A DNA stretch of 64,000 nucleotides from Prochlorococcus sp. AG-442-B03 (GCA_003212395.1 QCPU01000005.1:28434-92433), one strand, 5' to 3'; positions 1 to 10,169 are shown, counted from the stretch's first letter. Translations and numbers: made by a program. The notes: a model not told the origin generated them from the letters alone.

Positions 1-1720
1 CAATATAGAAAGATTTTTTTGCTAGAGATATAAGATTTGATTTAAAAGTACTATTTATAAAAATATCAAATCTTGATGTTAACGCAGGAGTTATTGAGCC
101 AGTTATTAATTTATAGGCTTTTTTTATATTCAATCCGAAATATTCAGATAACTTTTCTTTGTCAAAATTAGTTTCTGAAATTAAAAAAACCTTATAACCT
201 TTATTAATAAAAATAAATGCGAAATCTAAGGCATGTTTTTCACCTCCACCAAAAGTATTCCAATAAGAGTTATAAATACCAATAGTTAAATCTTTTTGAT
301 TGATAAGCATAGTTTTATTTTTATTATCTAAACTTTTATCTAGTTCTTGTAATCTTTTTCTTAGATTTTCAGAAATATCAAAGTATTCAGAAGGTATATT
401 TTTGAATAAAATTTCTTCATTATTATTGACAATAAAATCATATATTTTCTTACTTCTTGAAACTAAAGTTTTCCAAGTATTACTATTTTCTTGAGTACTT
501 TCAGAATGTTTATGAAATATTTTTGCAGAAGGTACATAAATTATTTTCATATTATTTTCATTTATCCAATGGCTTAATTCCGAATCTTCAAAGTATGCAA
601 AAAACTCAGATATAAATATTTTTCTTCTTATAAATAAATCCCTTCTTAAAAGTACACAACAACCACAAAATGCTTTAATATAGGATTTTTTTTCATATTC
701 TTGTTTTTCAATTTCTCCAAATCCTATATCGAATAATTGGCCATCATTTCTTATTCCCGAACCTGCATTATTAATGAGAAATCTTGAAGAAGAATGATGA
801 AGACTATTTAGTGTAATTTTAAAATCAACACTAAGAAATGAAACTACCCTTGGAGAAATTATTACTGATGAATTATTGGAATCAAAATTTGCAAAAATAT
901 AAAAATCTTCTGTATTATTATCAAGTTTTGTAATTCCTATTTCTATATCTTCATATGTCGTAGGAATTGAAATGTCAATAGATATTTCTCCATTTAAACT
1001 ACTTATAGTATGTTCATCTTCTAGAGTACCTTGTCTTACAAAATATTTTTTATAAGGAATTTTTTTTAATAAACCTGAAAAGTTTGCTTTAAAGTTTTCT
1101 CCACCTGATTTTAAGTTTATCTTTTGAAATGCATCGTAGAAGTAAATAAGAGGAGATGCAGCTGCACAACTTGCATCCATTCTAAGACTAAAAACTAAGT
1201 TTTTAACAGCATTATTATCTAGTTTTGTATCAGGATTAAGTAAAAGGATTAATTCACCATCAGATTTATCTAAACCTATATTATTTGCTTCTGCGAAACC
1301 AACATTGTCACACTTAACATATTTGAATTTACTTATAAATTTGCTACAAATTTCTTTTGTATTATCTTCACCATTATCAATAATAATTAATTCCCAATGA
1401 GTATAAGTTTGTTCTAATAATGAGGGCAGTAATTTATATAATTCATTCCCTGAATTATAAGAAACAATTATTATACTTATTAAAGGAATTTTTGAAATAC
1501 ATCCTAATTTATTACTAATTTCTAATTGAGATTCTTGATTATATTTTACATGATTTCTTAAGTTATCTTTTTGATTGAAAATTTTGGGAATTTGATTTAA
1601 ATAGAAATTTAAAATTGATTTCGGATATTCGTTTTTTTTAAGAACATCAATTAATTTTAAAAGTTCAGTATATTCTTTATTATCAAGTAATAATTTTAGT
1701 TTTCCATGAATATTTTCCAT
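1..1720 (-). CDS. Bifunctional GT2-GT4 glycosyltransferase (3' end outside window)
   Basis: Reading down from an ATG at 1718-1720, the frame stays open to the window edge, so only about 573 residues are visible. After an N-terminal extension, a GT-A family 2 domain starts near residue 80 (PLISIIIVSYNSG, then LLLNPDTKLD near 160 and a later F-AYFEDSELS stretch). Near residue 476 a second, GT-B/GT4-like N-terminus begins (IGIYNSYWNTFGGGEKHA). GT2-GT4 fusions are typical of polysaccharide clusters, where they add successive sugars at the cytosolic face. It starts 2 bp after the sulfotransferase stop, so the two are probably co-transcribed. The fusion is seen directly; sugar specificity is unknown. 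Confidence 0.85.
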   Translation of the reverse strand, partial: MENIHGKLKLLLDNKEYTELLKLIDVLKKNEYPKSILNFYLNQIPKIFNQKDNLRNHVKYNQESQLEISNKLGCISKIPLISIIIVSYNSGNELYKLLPSLLEQTYTHWELIIIDNGEDNTKEICSKFISKFKYVKCDNVGFAEANNIGLDKSDGELILLLNPDTKLDNNAVKNLVFSLRMDASCAAASPLIYFYDAFQKINLKSGGENFKANFSGLLKKIPYKKYFVRQGTLEDEHTISSLNGEISIDISIPTTYEDIEIGITKLDNNTEDFYIFANFDSNNSSVIISPRVVSFLSVDFKITLNSLHHSSSRFLINNAGSGIRNDGQLFDIGFGEIEKQEYEKKSYIKAFCGCCVLLRRDLFIRRKIFISEFFAYFEDSELSHWINENNMKIIYVPSAKIFHKHSESTQENSNTWKTLVSRSKKIYDFIVNNNEEILFKNIPSEYFDISENLRKRLQELDKSLDNKNKTMLINQKDLTIGIYNSYWNTFGGGEKHALDFAFIFINKGYKVFLISETNFDKEKLSEYFGLNIKKAYKLITGSITPALTSRFDIFINSTFKSNLISLAKKSFYI

Positions 1721-1722
1721 AA

Positions 1723-3576
1723 CTAATTTTTTTTCTTAATGTAATTATTGCTTAAATCTAAATATTTTTTTAACTCAGCATATGAATTTGTTTTTTCTAT
1801 ATATAAAAAAATATCTGATAAATATGTCATTAAAATCTTATATGAAGTTTCTTCATTAAATAACGTTTCATGTGAAGGTACTAATTTTTTGCTTTTTAAA
1901 TCTCTTAATTCATTTATTGTAATATCTCCATGATATTTATTAGTAATCTTCTTATATCCCTGAGTAGTATTATTTACATTTTTTCTAGTGTCAATAAATT
2001 TTATTTTTGATTTCAATTCAATTTCATCAATTTCTTTTGATAACTTATCTAAAGAAATCCATTTGTCATATTCATCAAACAAAATAAAGTCTATTTGGGG
2101 CCTTGTATGTATATCTTTATAAATTATATTTGGGTTTTCCCAGATAATATTTATATATTTTTCAAAAGTTAGATTCTCAAATTTGCAAAATTTATTTAAA
2201 AATGTATTCCCATAACTTTTATCGCTAGAAAATATTTCTTCAGAATTACCCACAAGCTTATCTAGGAAGTATGAAGATAATCTTGTAAAAGGAGATCTAA
2301 GAATTATAAAAGAGTAGCAACAATTTTTTAATTCATTTTCAGTTGCCTGTTGAGAATCATTATTGCCATGAATCCAATCAATATCATCAAGATCTCTTAC
2401 GAATCCATTAGCTAAGGCGAAAGAGTATCTTAAAGATGTGCAGGCATTTTTGGGAATGAAGGTGCACATTGTAGAACTAGAAAAATTGTAAAGAGTAAAT
2501 CTTTTTGCGAAATTGTGCTCTTGGTTATTTGCAATATTTTTTGTGGTTCCAATTATTTTTACAAATCTTCTTGTCGATTCTTTTTTTCGACTAATGAATC
2601 GTTTAGTAAATATATTTGATAATTCTTTATTATTAGATGATAATAATTTAAATAATGGGAATCTATAAAGATCTCGATAATAATCAAGCATTGAATTATC
2701 TTCAAAATATTTTTCAAATTTGCTTCTATTAGAATCATATTTTGAAAAAATTTTTTCTTTATCCTCAATTTGAATATTAATATCTTCATCAAGATCCAAA
2801 AATCTTTCGTATGGGAAAATTTTTTTTAATGAATATAAATTATTATGATTTCTACTTGAAATATCTTCAAGCTGCTTACTCAATAAATCATTTTCAATAT
2901 TCAGATCTTTAACTTCAATATTTAAACGATCATTAGCAATATTAAGATCCTTAATTTTAGTATTTAAATGATGATTATTAAGTTCCCAAATATTAAGCAT
3001 GCTATCTAATACAGTTTTTTTGGAATAGTTTTTTCCAAAAATATTATCATCATATTCCTTATCTTTATTCCAATAAATAATGCTTACTATATATTGAAAA
3101 TCAATTTTTTCTAAAAGCGATTCTTTTATTAGATGATCCTCAAACAAAAATAATAATATTTTTTTGTTTTCTATTCTGTATTTTTTTAAAATATTATTTA
3201 GACTTAAACTCCTTATTTTCTCTATTGATATTAATTTTAAATTTTGATTTTCAATATTTTTTTCTGATAAATTAAGTATCCCATTTTTTCTTTCATCATT
3301 ATATGTGTACCAATTTACAGTATCATCATTTAATGAAACTAATTCCTGAAAAATTGATACATCCTCTATATTTTCAATTTGATAATTAAAGCAAAATTCA
3401 TTTAAATCAAAATTTTTGTAAGTTAAAATTTTTATATTCTTTTCTATCTTTAAAATTGAAGCTAAATTATCAAGGTTATCTGGAATTCCTAGTATTAAAA
3501 TTTCTTCAGATTTATTAGATTGTTCTTTAAGGGTCCAACTAATTAAATCTTGATAATCAAACTTTCTCTCTAACAA
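1723..3576 (-). CDS. Coiled-coil protein with C-terminal PAPS-dependent sulfotransferase domain
   Basis: The 617-residue protein has three parts: an N-terminal region of about 190 residues that I do not recognise, a heptad-rich coiled coil at about 195-245 with repeated K-D-L-N-I units, and a C-terminal sulfotransferase domain. The 5'-phosphosulfate loop is FIPKNACTSL at about 373-382 and the 3'-phosphate motif is ILRSPFTRLSSYF at about 425-437, as in carbohydrate sulfotransferases (Sulfotransfer_2 type). It should move sulfate from PAPS to a glycan hydroxyl and release PAP. Its place beside glycosyltransferases suggests a sulfated surface polysaccharide. The acceptor is not predictable. Confidence 0.85.
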   Translation of the reverse strand: MLERKFDYQDLISWTLKEQSNKSEEILILGIPDNLDNLASILKIEKNIKILTYKNFDLNEFCFNYQIENIEDVSIFQELVSLNDDTVNWYTYNDERKNGILNLSEKNIENQNLKLISIEKIRSLSLNNILKKYRIENKKILLFLFEDHLIKESLLEKIDFQYIVSIIYWNKDKEYDDNIFGKNYSKKTVLDSMLNIWELNNHHLNTKIKDLNIANDRLNIEVKDLNIENDLLSKQLEDISSRNHNNLYSLKKIFPYERFLDLDEDINIQIEDKEKIFSKYDSNRSKFEKYFEDNSMLDYYRDLYRFPLFKLLSSNNKELSNIFTKRFISRKKESTRRFVKIIGTTKNIANNQEHNFAKRFTLYNFSSSTMCTFIPKNACTSLRYSFALANGFVRDLDDIDWIHGNNDSQQATENELKNCCYSFIILRSPFTRLSSYFLDKLVGNSEEIFSSDKSYGNTFLNKFCKFENLTFEKYINIIWENPNIIYKDIHTRPQIDFILFDEYDKWISLDKLSKEIDEIELKSKIKFIDTRKNVNNTTQGYKKITNKYHGDITINELRDLKSKKLVPSHETLFNEETSYKILMTYLSDIFLYIEKTNSYAELKKYLDLSNNYIKKKN

Positions 3577-3698
3577 AATTATAAAAGTTTCTCATAATAA
3601 TATAGCAGCGCCCATGAATATAGGTAAACATTTTAAAGTTTAATAGTATTAAGGAATTTAAAGCATGATAGTATAATTTTATTTGGTTTTGTTTTTAA

Positions 3699-4541
3699 AT
3701 GTATTGGTATTCACCAATCCCTATAAATAAAAAATTAAGTGATAAGCTTAAATATTCCAATATTTATGAAATTCGAGATATAAAAGATACTAATGATCTA
3801 ATTTTATTAATATATAATCCTCCTGATATTCTTATAGATTATTTTTTGAAAGAAAATATAGAAAATTATTTAAGTGTAGATTTTTTAATAAATTATTATA
3901 ATAATTTCAATAACATAAAACTGAATGATAATTTAAAACTTATTGCAGGTTGGAATTTAGAATATATTAATAATGAAGATTTAAATAATCTTTTTAATAA
4001 TGAATATGAGAAAAAAGAGTCAAAAATAAAAATTCCCAAGATTGATAGTAATATTAGTTTAATAGCATTAGAAATTTTAAGAAGTCAAAATAATATATTA
4101 GATTTTTACCAAGATATCGAATTGAAAGCTTTAATTGTGGATAGAGAAATAGATTTGAATATTAAATTTAGAATAAAAAATAATCTTAATAGTTGTGATT
4201 CTCTTTTAAAAGATAAAAATAATTCTTACAAGATGATAGATTTAAATAAAGAATTAGAAAATAAATTAAGACATTTTGAAAAGGAATTAGATTATTTAAA
4301 AGCATATAATCAAAAACTCGAAGAAGATCTTGAGAATTTTTATGTCAAGAATAAGAATTTAGAAGAATTATCTAATAAACAGGATATTTTGATTAAGAGG
4401 GCATCAAAAGTTTTGCAGTCTATTACGCAAATTAATATAAGGAAACTTATTAAGATCAATGATATTGTTCATGATATAAACCACAAGAGTGCAAAATCAA
4501 GATTGCCTTTTTTTAAAAAAATTAAAGGTAATTTTGGTTGA
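3699..4541 (+). CDS. Uncharacterised coiled-coil protein of the polysaccharide island
   Basis: The 280-residue protein has no named domain that I can assign. Residues about 1-180 are a mixed alpha/beta region with a segment on the pattern D-L-I-L-L-x-Y-N-P-P. From memory this resembles N-terminal modules of marine picocyanobacterial glycan-cluster proteins, but that is a weak recollection. Residues about 195-245 form a strong coiled coil (KELENKLRHFEKELDYLKAY). The C-terminus is basic. It is transcribed opposite to its neighbours and has no signal peptide. The coiled coil, shared in kind with the genes on both sides, suggests a scaffold or partner protein in surface-glycan assembly, which is inference. 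Confidence 0.7.
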   Translation: MYWYSPIPINKKLSDKLKYSNIYEIRDIKDTNDLILLIYNPPDILIDYFLKENIENYLSVDFLINYYNNFNNIKLNDNLKLIAGWNLEYINNEDLNNLFNNEYEKKESKIKIPKIDSNISLIALEILRSQNNILDFYQDIELKALIVDREIDLNIKFRIKNNLNSCDSLLKDKNNSYKMIDLNKELENKLRHFEKELDYLKAYNQKLEEDLENFYVKNKNLEELSNKQDILIKRASKVLQSITQINIRKLIKINDIVHDINHKSAKSRLPFFKKIKGNFG

Positions 4542-4544
4542 AAT

Positions 4545-5453
4545 CTAATTTTTTCTAAATTTAAGGAAATTCTTAACCCTATTCAAAAGACTTCTATTTT
4601 TAATTTGCTTCTCTAAATTATTAAGATTTTTTATTGATGAAGAAATAATATCTAATTCATTTTTTAATTCTTCAATATTATTAGTTTTTTCAATAAATTT
4701 ATTATCTAATGTAGTTTTTATTTCTTTAATGTGATGTAGATTTTCAATAAATTGATCATCTTTTTCTTTAAAATCAATCTCTTTTCTTAAATCTCTCGAG
4801 ATTTTTATAATGTTTGTTTGTGGAAGTTTATATTCTCCTTTTTCATCAAAAGTAAACCATACTTCTTTATCAATCCAAGCTTCATCCAAGTAATTACTAT
4901 CAAGAAGAAAACCGCATTTTTTATTAATTTTGAGATTTTCTAAGCCTCCATGATCTTGATTACATTCAACTTCAACTGGATTAGTATCTTTTGACCATAA
5001 CCAAATAGAAACCGACTTCTCTTGATTTGTTTTTGTAGCCCACCCATGAAGGATACCCTCTGGGGTTATGCCATCAAAATGACCATCTATTCCTTTTAAA
5101 TCACTTTTTAAAAGGTTCTCAAGTATTTTATGATTTTTTTCTGGTTCCTTCAGAAAGGATATTTCAACACTATATTTACCATCAAAACTCATTGCTATAA
5201 ATGATAAGTTATCAAGATCGATATCTTTTGATATATTCAAAAGGCTAATAGAAAAACCAGGAGTGCATTCAACTCCAAATTTTCTAACAATATCTTCTCT
5301 CGCTCCATTAATCTCAGCTCTAGATATTAACTCTTGGTTACTAATCATTCTAACTTCGGAAAATTTGATTTTTCTTGAAAAAACCCAACCTGATATTTTA
5401 CTTGTTGATATAAAATCTATACCCCCTTCTAAACCAAAATTAGATTTACCCAT
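4545..5453 (-). CDS. Tandem GW-type beta-domain protein with C-terminal coiled coil
   Basis: The 302-residue protein appears to hold two copies of one beta-rich module: G-G-I-D-F-I...I-S-G-W-V-F near residues 10-27 and G-H-F-D-G-I...L-H-G-W-A-T near 123-141. Both follow a G-x-x-D-x-I-(x)n-G-W-[AV] pattern that I recall from accessory domains of bacterial glycosyltransferases. A coiled coil follows at about 235-290. There is no signal peptide and no catalytic motif. Its stop lies 3 bp from the convergent stop of the upstream coiled-coil gene. Its role is probably glycan recognition or assembly scaffolding, inferred only from position and fold pattern. Confidence 0.7.
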   Translation of the reverse strand: MGKSNFGLEGGIDFISTSKISGWVFSRKIKFSEVRMISNQELISRAEINGAREDIVRKFGVECTPGFSISLLNISKDIDLDNLSFIAMSFDGKYSVEISFLKEPEKNHKILENLLKSDLKGIDGHFDGITPEGILHGWATKTNQEKSVSIWLWSKDTNPVEVECNQDHGGLENLKINKKCGFLLDSNYLDEAWIDKEVWFTFDEKGEYKLPQTNIIKISRDLRKEIDFKEKDDQFIENLHHIKEIKTTLDNKFIEKTNNIEELKNELDIISSSIKNLNNLEKQIKNRSLLNRVKNFLKFRKN

Positions 5454-5542
5454 TTTTGCTAATATTTTTAACCTAATATTATATTTAAGAATAGCAAAAA
5501 TGAATAAACATATTAATAGTGAAATAGTAATTTATTAAAAAG

Positions 5543-7594
5543 TTAGCGAAATAATTGATTTAATTTCCTTTTTTGAGAAATTGATAAATTCTCTTCTTCT
5601 AAAGTTAAAAGGGGATGATAGTTAGGATCATTATTTATAATCTTTTTCCATTTACTTTTCATATATAAGGCTTCCCTTTTCCACTGCTGATAATCTTTAC
5701 CTTCTGGAGAGCCTCTTGTTTTTGATTCATAATGAATTAACTCAACTTGAGGCAGATATAAGTTTTTCAGTCCTTTTTCTTGAGCTCTAAGACAGATATC
5801 AACGTCATTGTAATTTATATGTAGGTTTTTTTCATCTAGCCCACCCAGTAAATTCCAATTATTTTTTGAAATCGCAAGACATGCTGCAGTTACTGCTGAG
5901 TATTCTTGAGTGTAGTTAATCCTATTAAAATTATGCTGATCACAATACTTAAACGCATGTCCAGCTACTCCCCCTATCCCCATCAATACCCCAGCATGCT
6001 GAATTGTGCGATCTGCATAAAGTAACTTCGCTCCTATGCACCCCATATCTGGTCTTAAAGCATTAGAAGATAATTCGTAACCCCAAAATGGTTTTAAAAA
6101 TTCTGTGTCATTATTAAGAAGTAAAAGAACATTACCATTTACAAATTTTGCGGCATAATTATTAATTGCTGAATAATTAAATTTTCCTGGAAAAGTTAAA
6201 ACTTTCTTTTGATAATAAGTATTTGAAATCAGAAATTCCTTAAGAAATCTTTCTGTACTATTTAAAATACTATTATTATCTACTATAAAAACTTCTGTAT
6301 CACAACCCGATTCGTATTTGTCAATCGAATTAATACATTGTTCTAAAAGTTCTACTTTATCTTTTGTGAGAATTATGATACTCAACAAAGTACTTTTTGG
6401 AGATGACCAAGAATAAATTCTGCCTTTACTAGATAATGAAATTGATTTTAATTTGCCAAAATGAAGGGGATTTTTTTTGATTAAATCCTTTAAAAAAGTA
6501 ATATCTTGATCACTTTCTTTAACAACTGATTGATCTAAATAATTTGCCTTTGTATGGTATAAAATTAATGGTATATGTAAGATAGATTTAACGCCCTCAT
6601 CTTTTCTTTTTAATTCATTATATATGTAGATAATTATGTTAAAAATTGAAGTTTTTTGTTTATTTTTTTCTAAATAGATTATGGCTTTATTCCAGAATTC
6701 ACCTTTAATAATCCATGATTTTCCATAATTGTAATTTGATAAAAATAGTTCTCTATTCCATGCAGTCTTGAAATTAGGAAAGTATCTTAAATCGGAGTCT
6801 GTTATGTAATCTTCATCACCATAAAGGATAACTGGATTCTGGCTACTGTTTATAACCTGATTTAAAATAGGATAAATAAAATCTGCAAGTTTATCATTAT
6901 TTTCAAGATAAATTACCCATTTTTCATTATCTACTACTCTAAAAAAGTCTTTTCTCTGAATTTCAAAATTATTTTGATATTTATCTTTTTGATTAATAAA
7001 TTTTTTATAAAAATTTTTTTCAAATAATTTAATCCATGATGAATATTTAAATAGGTTTTTATCTGATTTTTGATTAAATAAAACTTGATTATATTTTTTC
7101 CAAATTAAATTTGTTTTAAATATCGACTTGTCACTCTTTAATAGAAAGGGTAAAAGTCTTTTCCTAATTCTTCTTAAAGCATCAAATTTTAATAGAGGTA
7201 TGAGCCATAATTCTTTCATTAGTATGCTGGAATCTAGCATCTGTAATTCCAAAAAATTTTCTCTTTTAATGCCAATTTTTATAACTCTCCATCTTCTTCT
7301 TGCTGGGTACATGGGTCTTCCTTGAGAAACTCCCCATTTTCCTGATTTAAATATTCCAAAAGCTCTCTTATTGAGACTTTTATGCTTTATTCCAAATAAA
7401 AACAAACCTTTTTTGTCAATTTCGCTTGGCTTAATCCATATATTTCCTGAAAGTGGATAAATTTCTTTATTCTGAAATTTTTTCCATTCACAATAACTTG
7501 ATTGAGGATGATTGAGTGAATATTTCCAGTTTTTTAAACTTTGAACCTTGAATAATTTAAATAATATTTTTAATAATATTTTATTTAGAAGCAT
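5543..7594 (-). CDS. Family 2 glycosyltransferase, rhamnosyltransferase-like
   Basis: The 683-residue protein has an N-terminal region of about 390 residues without a recognised domain, followed by a GT2 domain: TLLSIIILTKDK, then LLLLNNDTEF (the DxD-like site) and YNDVDICLRAQEKG near the C-terminus. The arrangement resembles RfbN/WbbL-type rhamnosyltransferases, and the gene directly follows the dTDP-rhamnose genes. The open frame runs back to 7648, overlapping rfbB by 52 bp. I prefer the ATG at 7592-7594, which falls 2 bp after the rfbB stop (TAA-TT-ATG). Transfer of rhamnose is inference from context. Confidence 0.85.
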   Translation of the reverse strand: MLLNKILLKILFKLFKVQSLKNWKYSLNHPQSSYCEWKKFQNKEIYPLSGNIWIKPSEIDKKGLFLFGIKHKSLNKRAFGIFKSGKWGVSQGRPMYPARRRWRVIKIGIKRENFLELQMLDSSILMKELWLIPLLKFDALRRIRKRLLPFLLKSDKSIFKTNLIWKKYNQVLFNQKSDKNLFKYSSWIKLFEKNFYKKFINQKDKYQNNFEIQRKDFFRVVDNEKWVIYLENNDKLADFIYPILNQVINSSQNPVILYGDEDYITDSDLRYFPNFKTAWNRELFLSNYNYGKSWIIKGEFWNKAIIYLEKNKQKTSIFNIIIYIYNELKRKDEGVKSILHIPLILYHTKANYLDQSVVKESDQDITFLKDLIKKNPLHFGKLKSISLSSKGRIYSWSSPKSTLLSIIILTKDKVELLEQCINSIDKYESGCDTEVFIVDNNSILNSTERFLKEFLISNTYYQKKVLTFPGKFNYSAINNYAAKFVNGNVLLLLNNDTEFLKPFWGYELSSNALRPDMGCIGAKLLYADRTIQHAGVLMGIGGVAGHAFKYCDQHNFNRINYTQEYSAVTAACLAISKNNWNLLGGLDEKNLHINYNDVDICLRAQEKGLKNLYLPQVELIHYESKTRGSPEGKDYQQWKREALYMKSKWKKIINNDPNYHPLLTLEEENLSISQKRKLNQLFR

Positions 7595-7596
7595 AA

Positions 7597-8664
7597 TTAA
7601 AATTTTTTTAGAAATTTTACTGACCATTCTTGATTTTTTAAGTACCAATTAACTGTTTTTTCAATACCTTCTTTAAAACTTAATTTTGGAAACCAATTTA
7701 AAGATTTTTTTATTTTATTTGCATTAATTGAGTATCGAAAATCATGTCCTTTTCTATCTTCTACATAAGTGATTAATTTTTTATAGGTATTAGTTCTTGG
7801 ATAAATAATATCTAAGTAATTACAAATTATTTCAGCTATTTCATTATTGCTTCTTTCTTCATTACCTCCAATACAGTATTTTTCACCAATTTCTCCTCTA
7901 TTTAAAATCTCTATTAAAGCTTCAGCATGATCTTCAACGTATAACCAATCTCGAATATTTTTTCCATTACCATAAATTGGAATTTTTGAGTTTTGTAAAG
8001 CATTAATAATAATTTTAGGTATTAATTTTTCAGGATACTGCCAAGGTCCATAATTATTACTGCAATTAGTTATTAATGTAGGAAGGCCAAATGTATGATG
8101 CCATGAATTTACCAAGTGATCACTTGAGGCTTTACTTGCAGAGTAGGGACTCCTTGGATCATATTTTGTATCTTCACTGAATTGCCCTTCTTCTCCTAAA
8201 GTCCCAAAAACTTCATCGGTACTTATATGATGAAATCTAAAATTACTTTTTCTCTCAAAGGATAATTTTTCGTAGTGTGATCTTGCTGCTTCTAATAAAT
8301 TAAAGGTACCTAAAATATTACTTTTGATAAATTCACCAGGACCTTCTATTGATCTATCAACATGGCTTTCTGCAGCTAAGTGCATAATTAAATCAGGATC
8401 GGCATATTTTACGGCTTCAAAAGTTTTAAAAGAATTGGTTAGATCTATTTTTAAAAGCTCATGCCTTTTTTCTTTCTCTAAATTTAAATTTTGTAGAACA
8501 TTATTTATAGAAGTAAGATCACTGGCATAACCCATTTTGTCTAAATTATAAATAATACAATCAGAATGTTTTAATAATTTTCTAATAACAGCTCCTCCAA
8601 TAAAACCAGCCCCTCCAGTAATTAATATTTTTGTTTTTTCAGGAAAATTTTTCAAAAATTTCAT
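7597..8664 (-). CDS. rfbB: dTDP-glucose 4,6-dehydratase
   Basis: This 355-residue extended SDR enzyme converts dTDP-glucose to dTDP-4-keto-6-deoxyglucose, the second step of dTDP-L-rhamnose synthesis. The NAD-binding loop is TGGAGFIGG at about 16-24, the active-site region is HISTDEVFG, and the catalytic Tyr/Lys pair is in YSASKASSDH. Length is normal for the family. It lies in the run rfbA-rfbC-rfbD-rfbB with spacings of about 8-15 bp, so the four are likely one operon read leftward from 11075 and continuing into the rhamnosyltransferase-like gene. Confidence 0.95.
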   Translation of the reverse strand: MKFLKNFPEKTKILITGGAGFIGGAVIRKLLKHSDCIIYNLDKMGYASDLTSINNVLQNLNLEKEKRHELLKIDLTNSFKTFEAVKYADPDLIMHLAAESHVDRSIEGPGEFIKSNILGTFNLLEAARSHYEKLSFERKSNFRFHHISTDEVFGTLGEEGQFSEDTKYDPRSPYSASKASSDHLVNSWHHTFGLPTLITNCSNNYGPWQYPEKLIPKIIINALQNSKIPIYGNGKNIRDWLYVEDHAEALIEILNRGEIGEKYCIGGNEERSNNEIAEIICNYLDIIYPRTNTYKKLITYVEDRKGHDFRYSINANKIKKSLNWFPKLSFKEGIEKTVNWYLKNQEWSVKFLKKF

Positions 8665-8679
8665 AAACTATAAAGATCT

Positions 8680-9573
8680 TTAAATTTTTTTTGAATTTTT
8701 GTATTCAATTAATATACTTCTTAGATTTTTTCTCCAATGAATTGGTTGTATATTTAATAAGTCGGATGTATTCGTAGTATTCAATAAAGAGTATTTAGGT
8801 CTTTGTGCAGGGGTTGGATATTCACAAGTATTTATAGGTAATACAATTGCCTCTTTTTTGTTAATACCTAATTCTTTTGCAATTTCTCCAACTGAAACAG
8901 CTATATCAAACCAGCTTGCTACTCCTGCATCAGTCCAATGAAGAATAAAAGGTAATTTCTTTTCTTTCTTCAATTTAATTATTTTCCAACATACTTTAGC
9001 TAGATCTCTTGTACTTGTTGGACATCCGATTTGATCTGACACTACCTTTATAAATTCTTTTTCAGAGTGTAATTTTAGCATAGTTAAAATGAAATTCTTA
9101 CCTCTAGGACTTATTACCCAGCTTGTCCTTAAAATTGTTGCGTTATCAATATTTTGAATGTTTTTTTTAATAAGTTCCTCTCCTAACGCTTTTGAAGCTC
9201 CATATTGTGATAAGGGTTTTCTGGTTTGATTTTCTCTGTAAGGAAAATTTTGATTTCCGTCGAAGACAAAATCTGTACTGATATGTAATAGTTTTGAATT
9301 GGTTTCGTTAATCGCTTCTGTAAATGCCGCGGGTGCATCACTATTAATTCGCCGAGAAAGTTGTATATTTTTCTCTGCATCATCAACTTGTGTGTATGCT
9401 GCACAGTTAATAATCCAATCAGGTTTTAAATCTAGAACAGTTTTAATGCATGACTTGGAATCAGATAAGTCTAATTTATTTCTGCCAGGATTAAAAATTT
9501 CTATTCCTCTAGGTTTTTGTTTTAAAATTTCCTGTCCTAATTGACCAGATCCACCTGTTAAAAGAATTTTCAT
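8680..9573 (-). CDS. rfbD: dTDP-4-dehydrorhamnose reductase
   Basis: The 297-residue SDR reductase performs the last step of dTDP-L-rhamnose synthesis, NAD(P)H-dependent reduction of the 4-keto group. It has the N-terminal Rossmann loop LLTGGSGQLGQ, the conserved HISTDFVFDG stretch, the YGASKALGE catalytic Tyr/Lys, and RTSWV. Length is typical. It sits 8 bp after rfbC and 15 bp before rfbB. Confidence 0.95.
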   Translation of the reverse strand: MKILLTGGSGQLGQEILKQKPRGIEIFNPGRNKLDLSDSKSCIKTVLDLKPDWIINCAAYTQVDDAEKNIQLSRRINSDAPAAFTEAINETNSKLLHISTDFVFDGNQNFPYRENQTRKPLSQYGASKALGEELIKKNIQNIDNATILRTSWVISPRGKNFILTMLKLHSEKEFIKVVSDQIGCPTSTRDLAKVCWKIIKLKKEKKLPFILHWTDAGVASWFDIAVSVGEIAKELGINKKEAIVLPINTCEYPTPAQRPKYSLLNTTNTSDLLNIQPIHWRKNLRSILIEYKNSKKI

Positions 9574-9581
9574 TACGGTAA

Positions 9582-10160
9582 TTAATTAAATACATCAGCA
9601 TTTTTTAGAAAAGGGGCTTTCGAGTCCTTATCTGATAATCTTGGCTCAGAATATCCTATATCTTTTAAAGGCCAATCAATGTCTATCCCTTCATCATTCC
9701 ATCTTATAGAACGGTCTTGTTCCTTACTCCATAATTCACTTGCTTTATAAAGAACTTCAGAATTTGCTTCTAGTGATAAAAAACCATGGGCAAATCCAAC
9801 AGGAATCCAAATCATTAGTTTTTTTACATTATCAAGAACCACGCTAGTCCATTGACCGAAAGTTGGGGAACTTTTTCTTATGTCTACAGCTACATCGAAT
9901 ATTGAACCAGATACACATCTAACAAGCTTTCCTTGAGGTTTAGGTTCGATTTGATAATGAAGACCTCTTAATACACCAATATTTGATGAAGAATGATTAT
10001 CCTGATGGAAATTGACTTCTTCTCCAACTATGTTATTGAATAATTTTTGATTCCAACTTTCATAGAAAAAACCTCTATCATCTTTTAATATTTTTGGTTT
10101 AATTATAAAAACTCCATCGAGAATGTTACCTTTATTTGAAGTTAAGTTTTTAATATCCAT
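9582..10160 (-). CDS. rfbC: dTDP-4-dehydrorhamnose 3,5-epimerase
   Basis: The 192-residue cupin-fold epimerase acts on C3 and C5 of dTDP-4-keto-6-deoxyglucose. Visible family signatures are DDRGFFYESWN, the FHQDNHSSS active-site region with its His, VLRGLHYQ, and WIPVGFAHGFLSL. Length matches the family. It is the second gene of the rfbACDB run, 9 bp after rfbA. Confidence 0.95.
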   Translation of the reverse strand: MDIKNLTSNKGNILDGVFIIKPKILKDDRGFFYESWNQKLFNNIVGEEVNFHQDNHSSSNIGVLRGLHYQIEPKPQGKLVRCVSGSIFDVAVDIRKSSPTFGQWTSVVLDNVKKLMIWIPVGFAHGFLSLEANSEVLYKASELWSKEQDRSIRWNDEGIDIDWPLKDIGYSEPRLSDKDSKAPFLKNADVFN

Positions 10161-10169
10161 TTTTAATTA

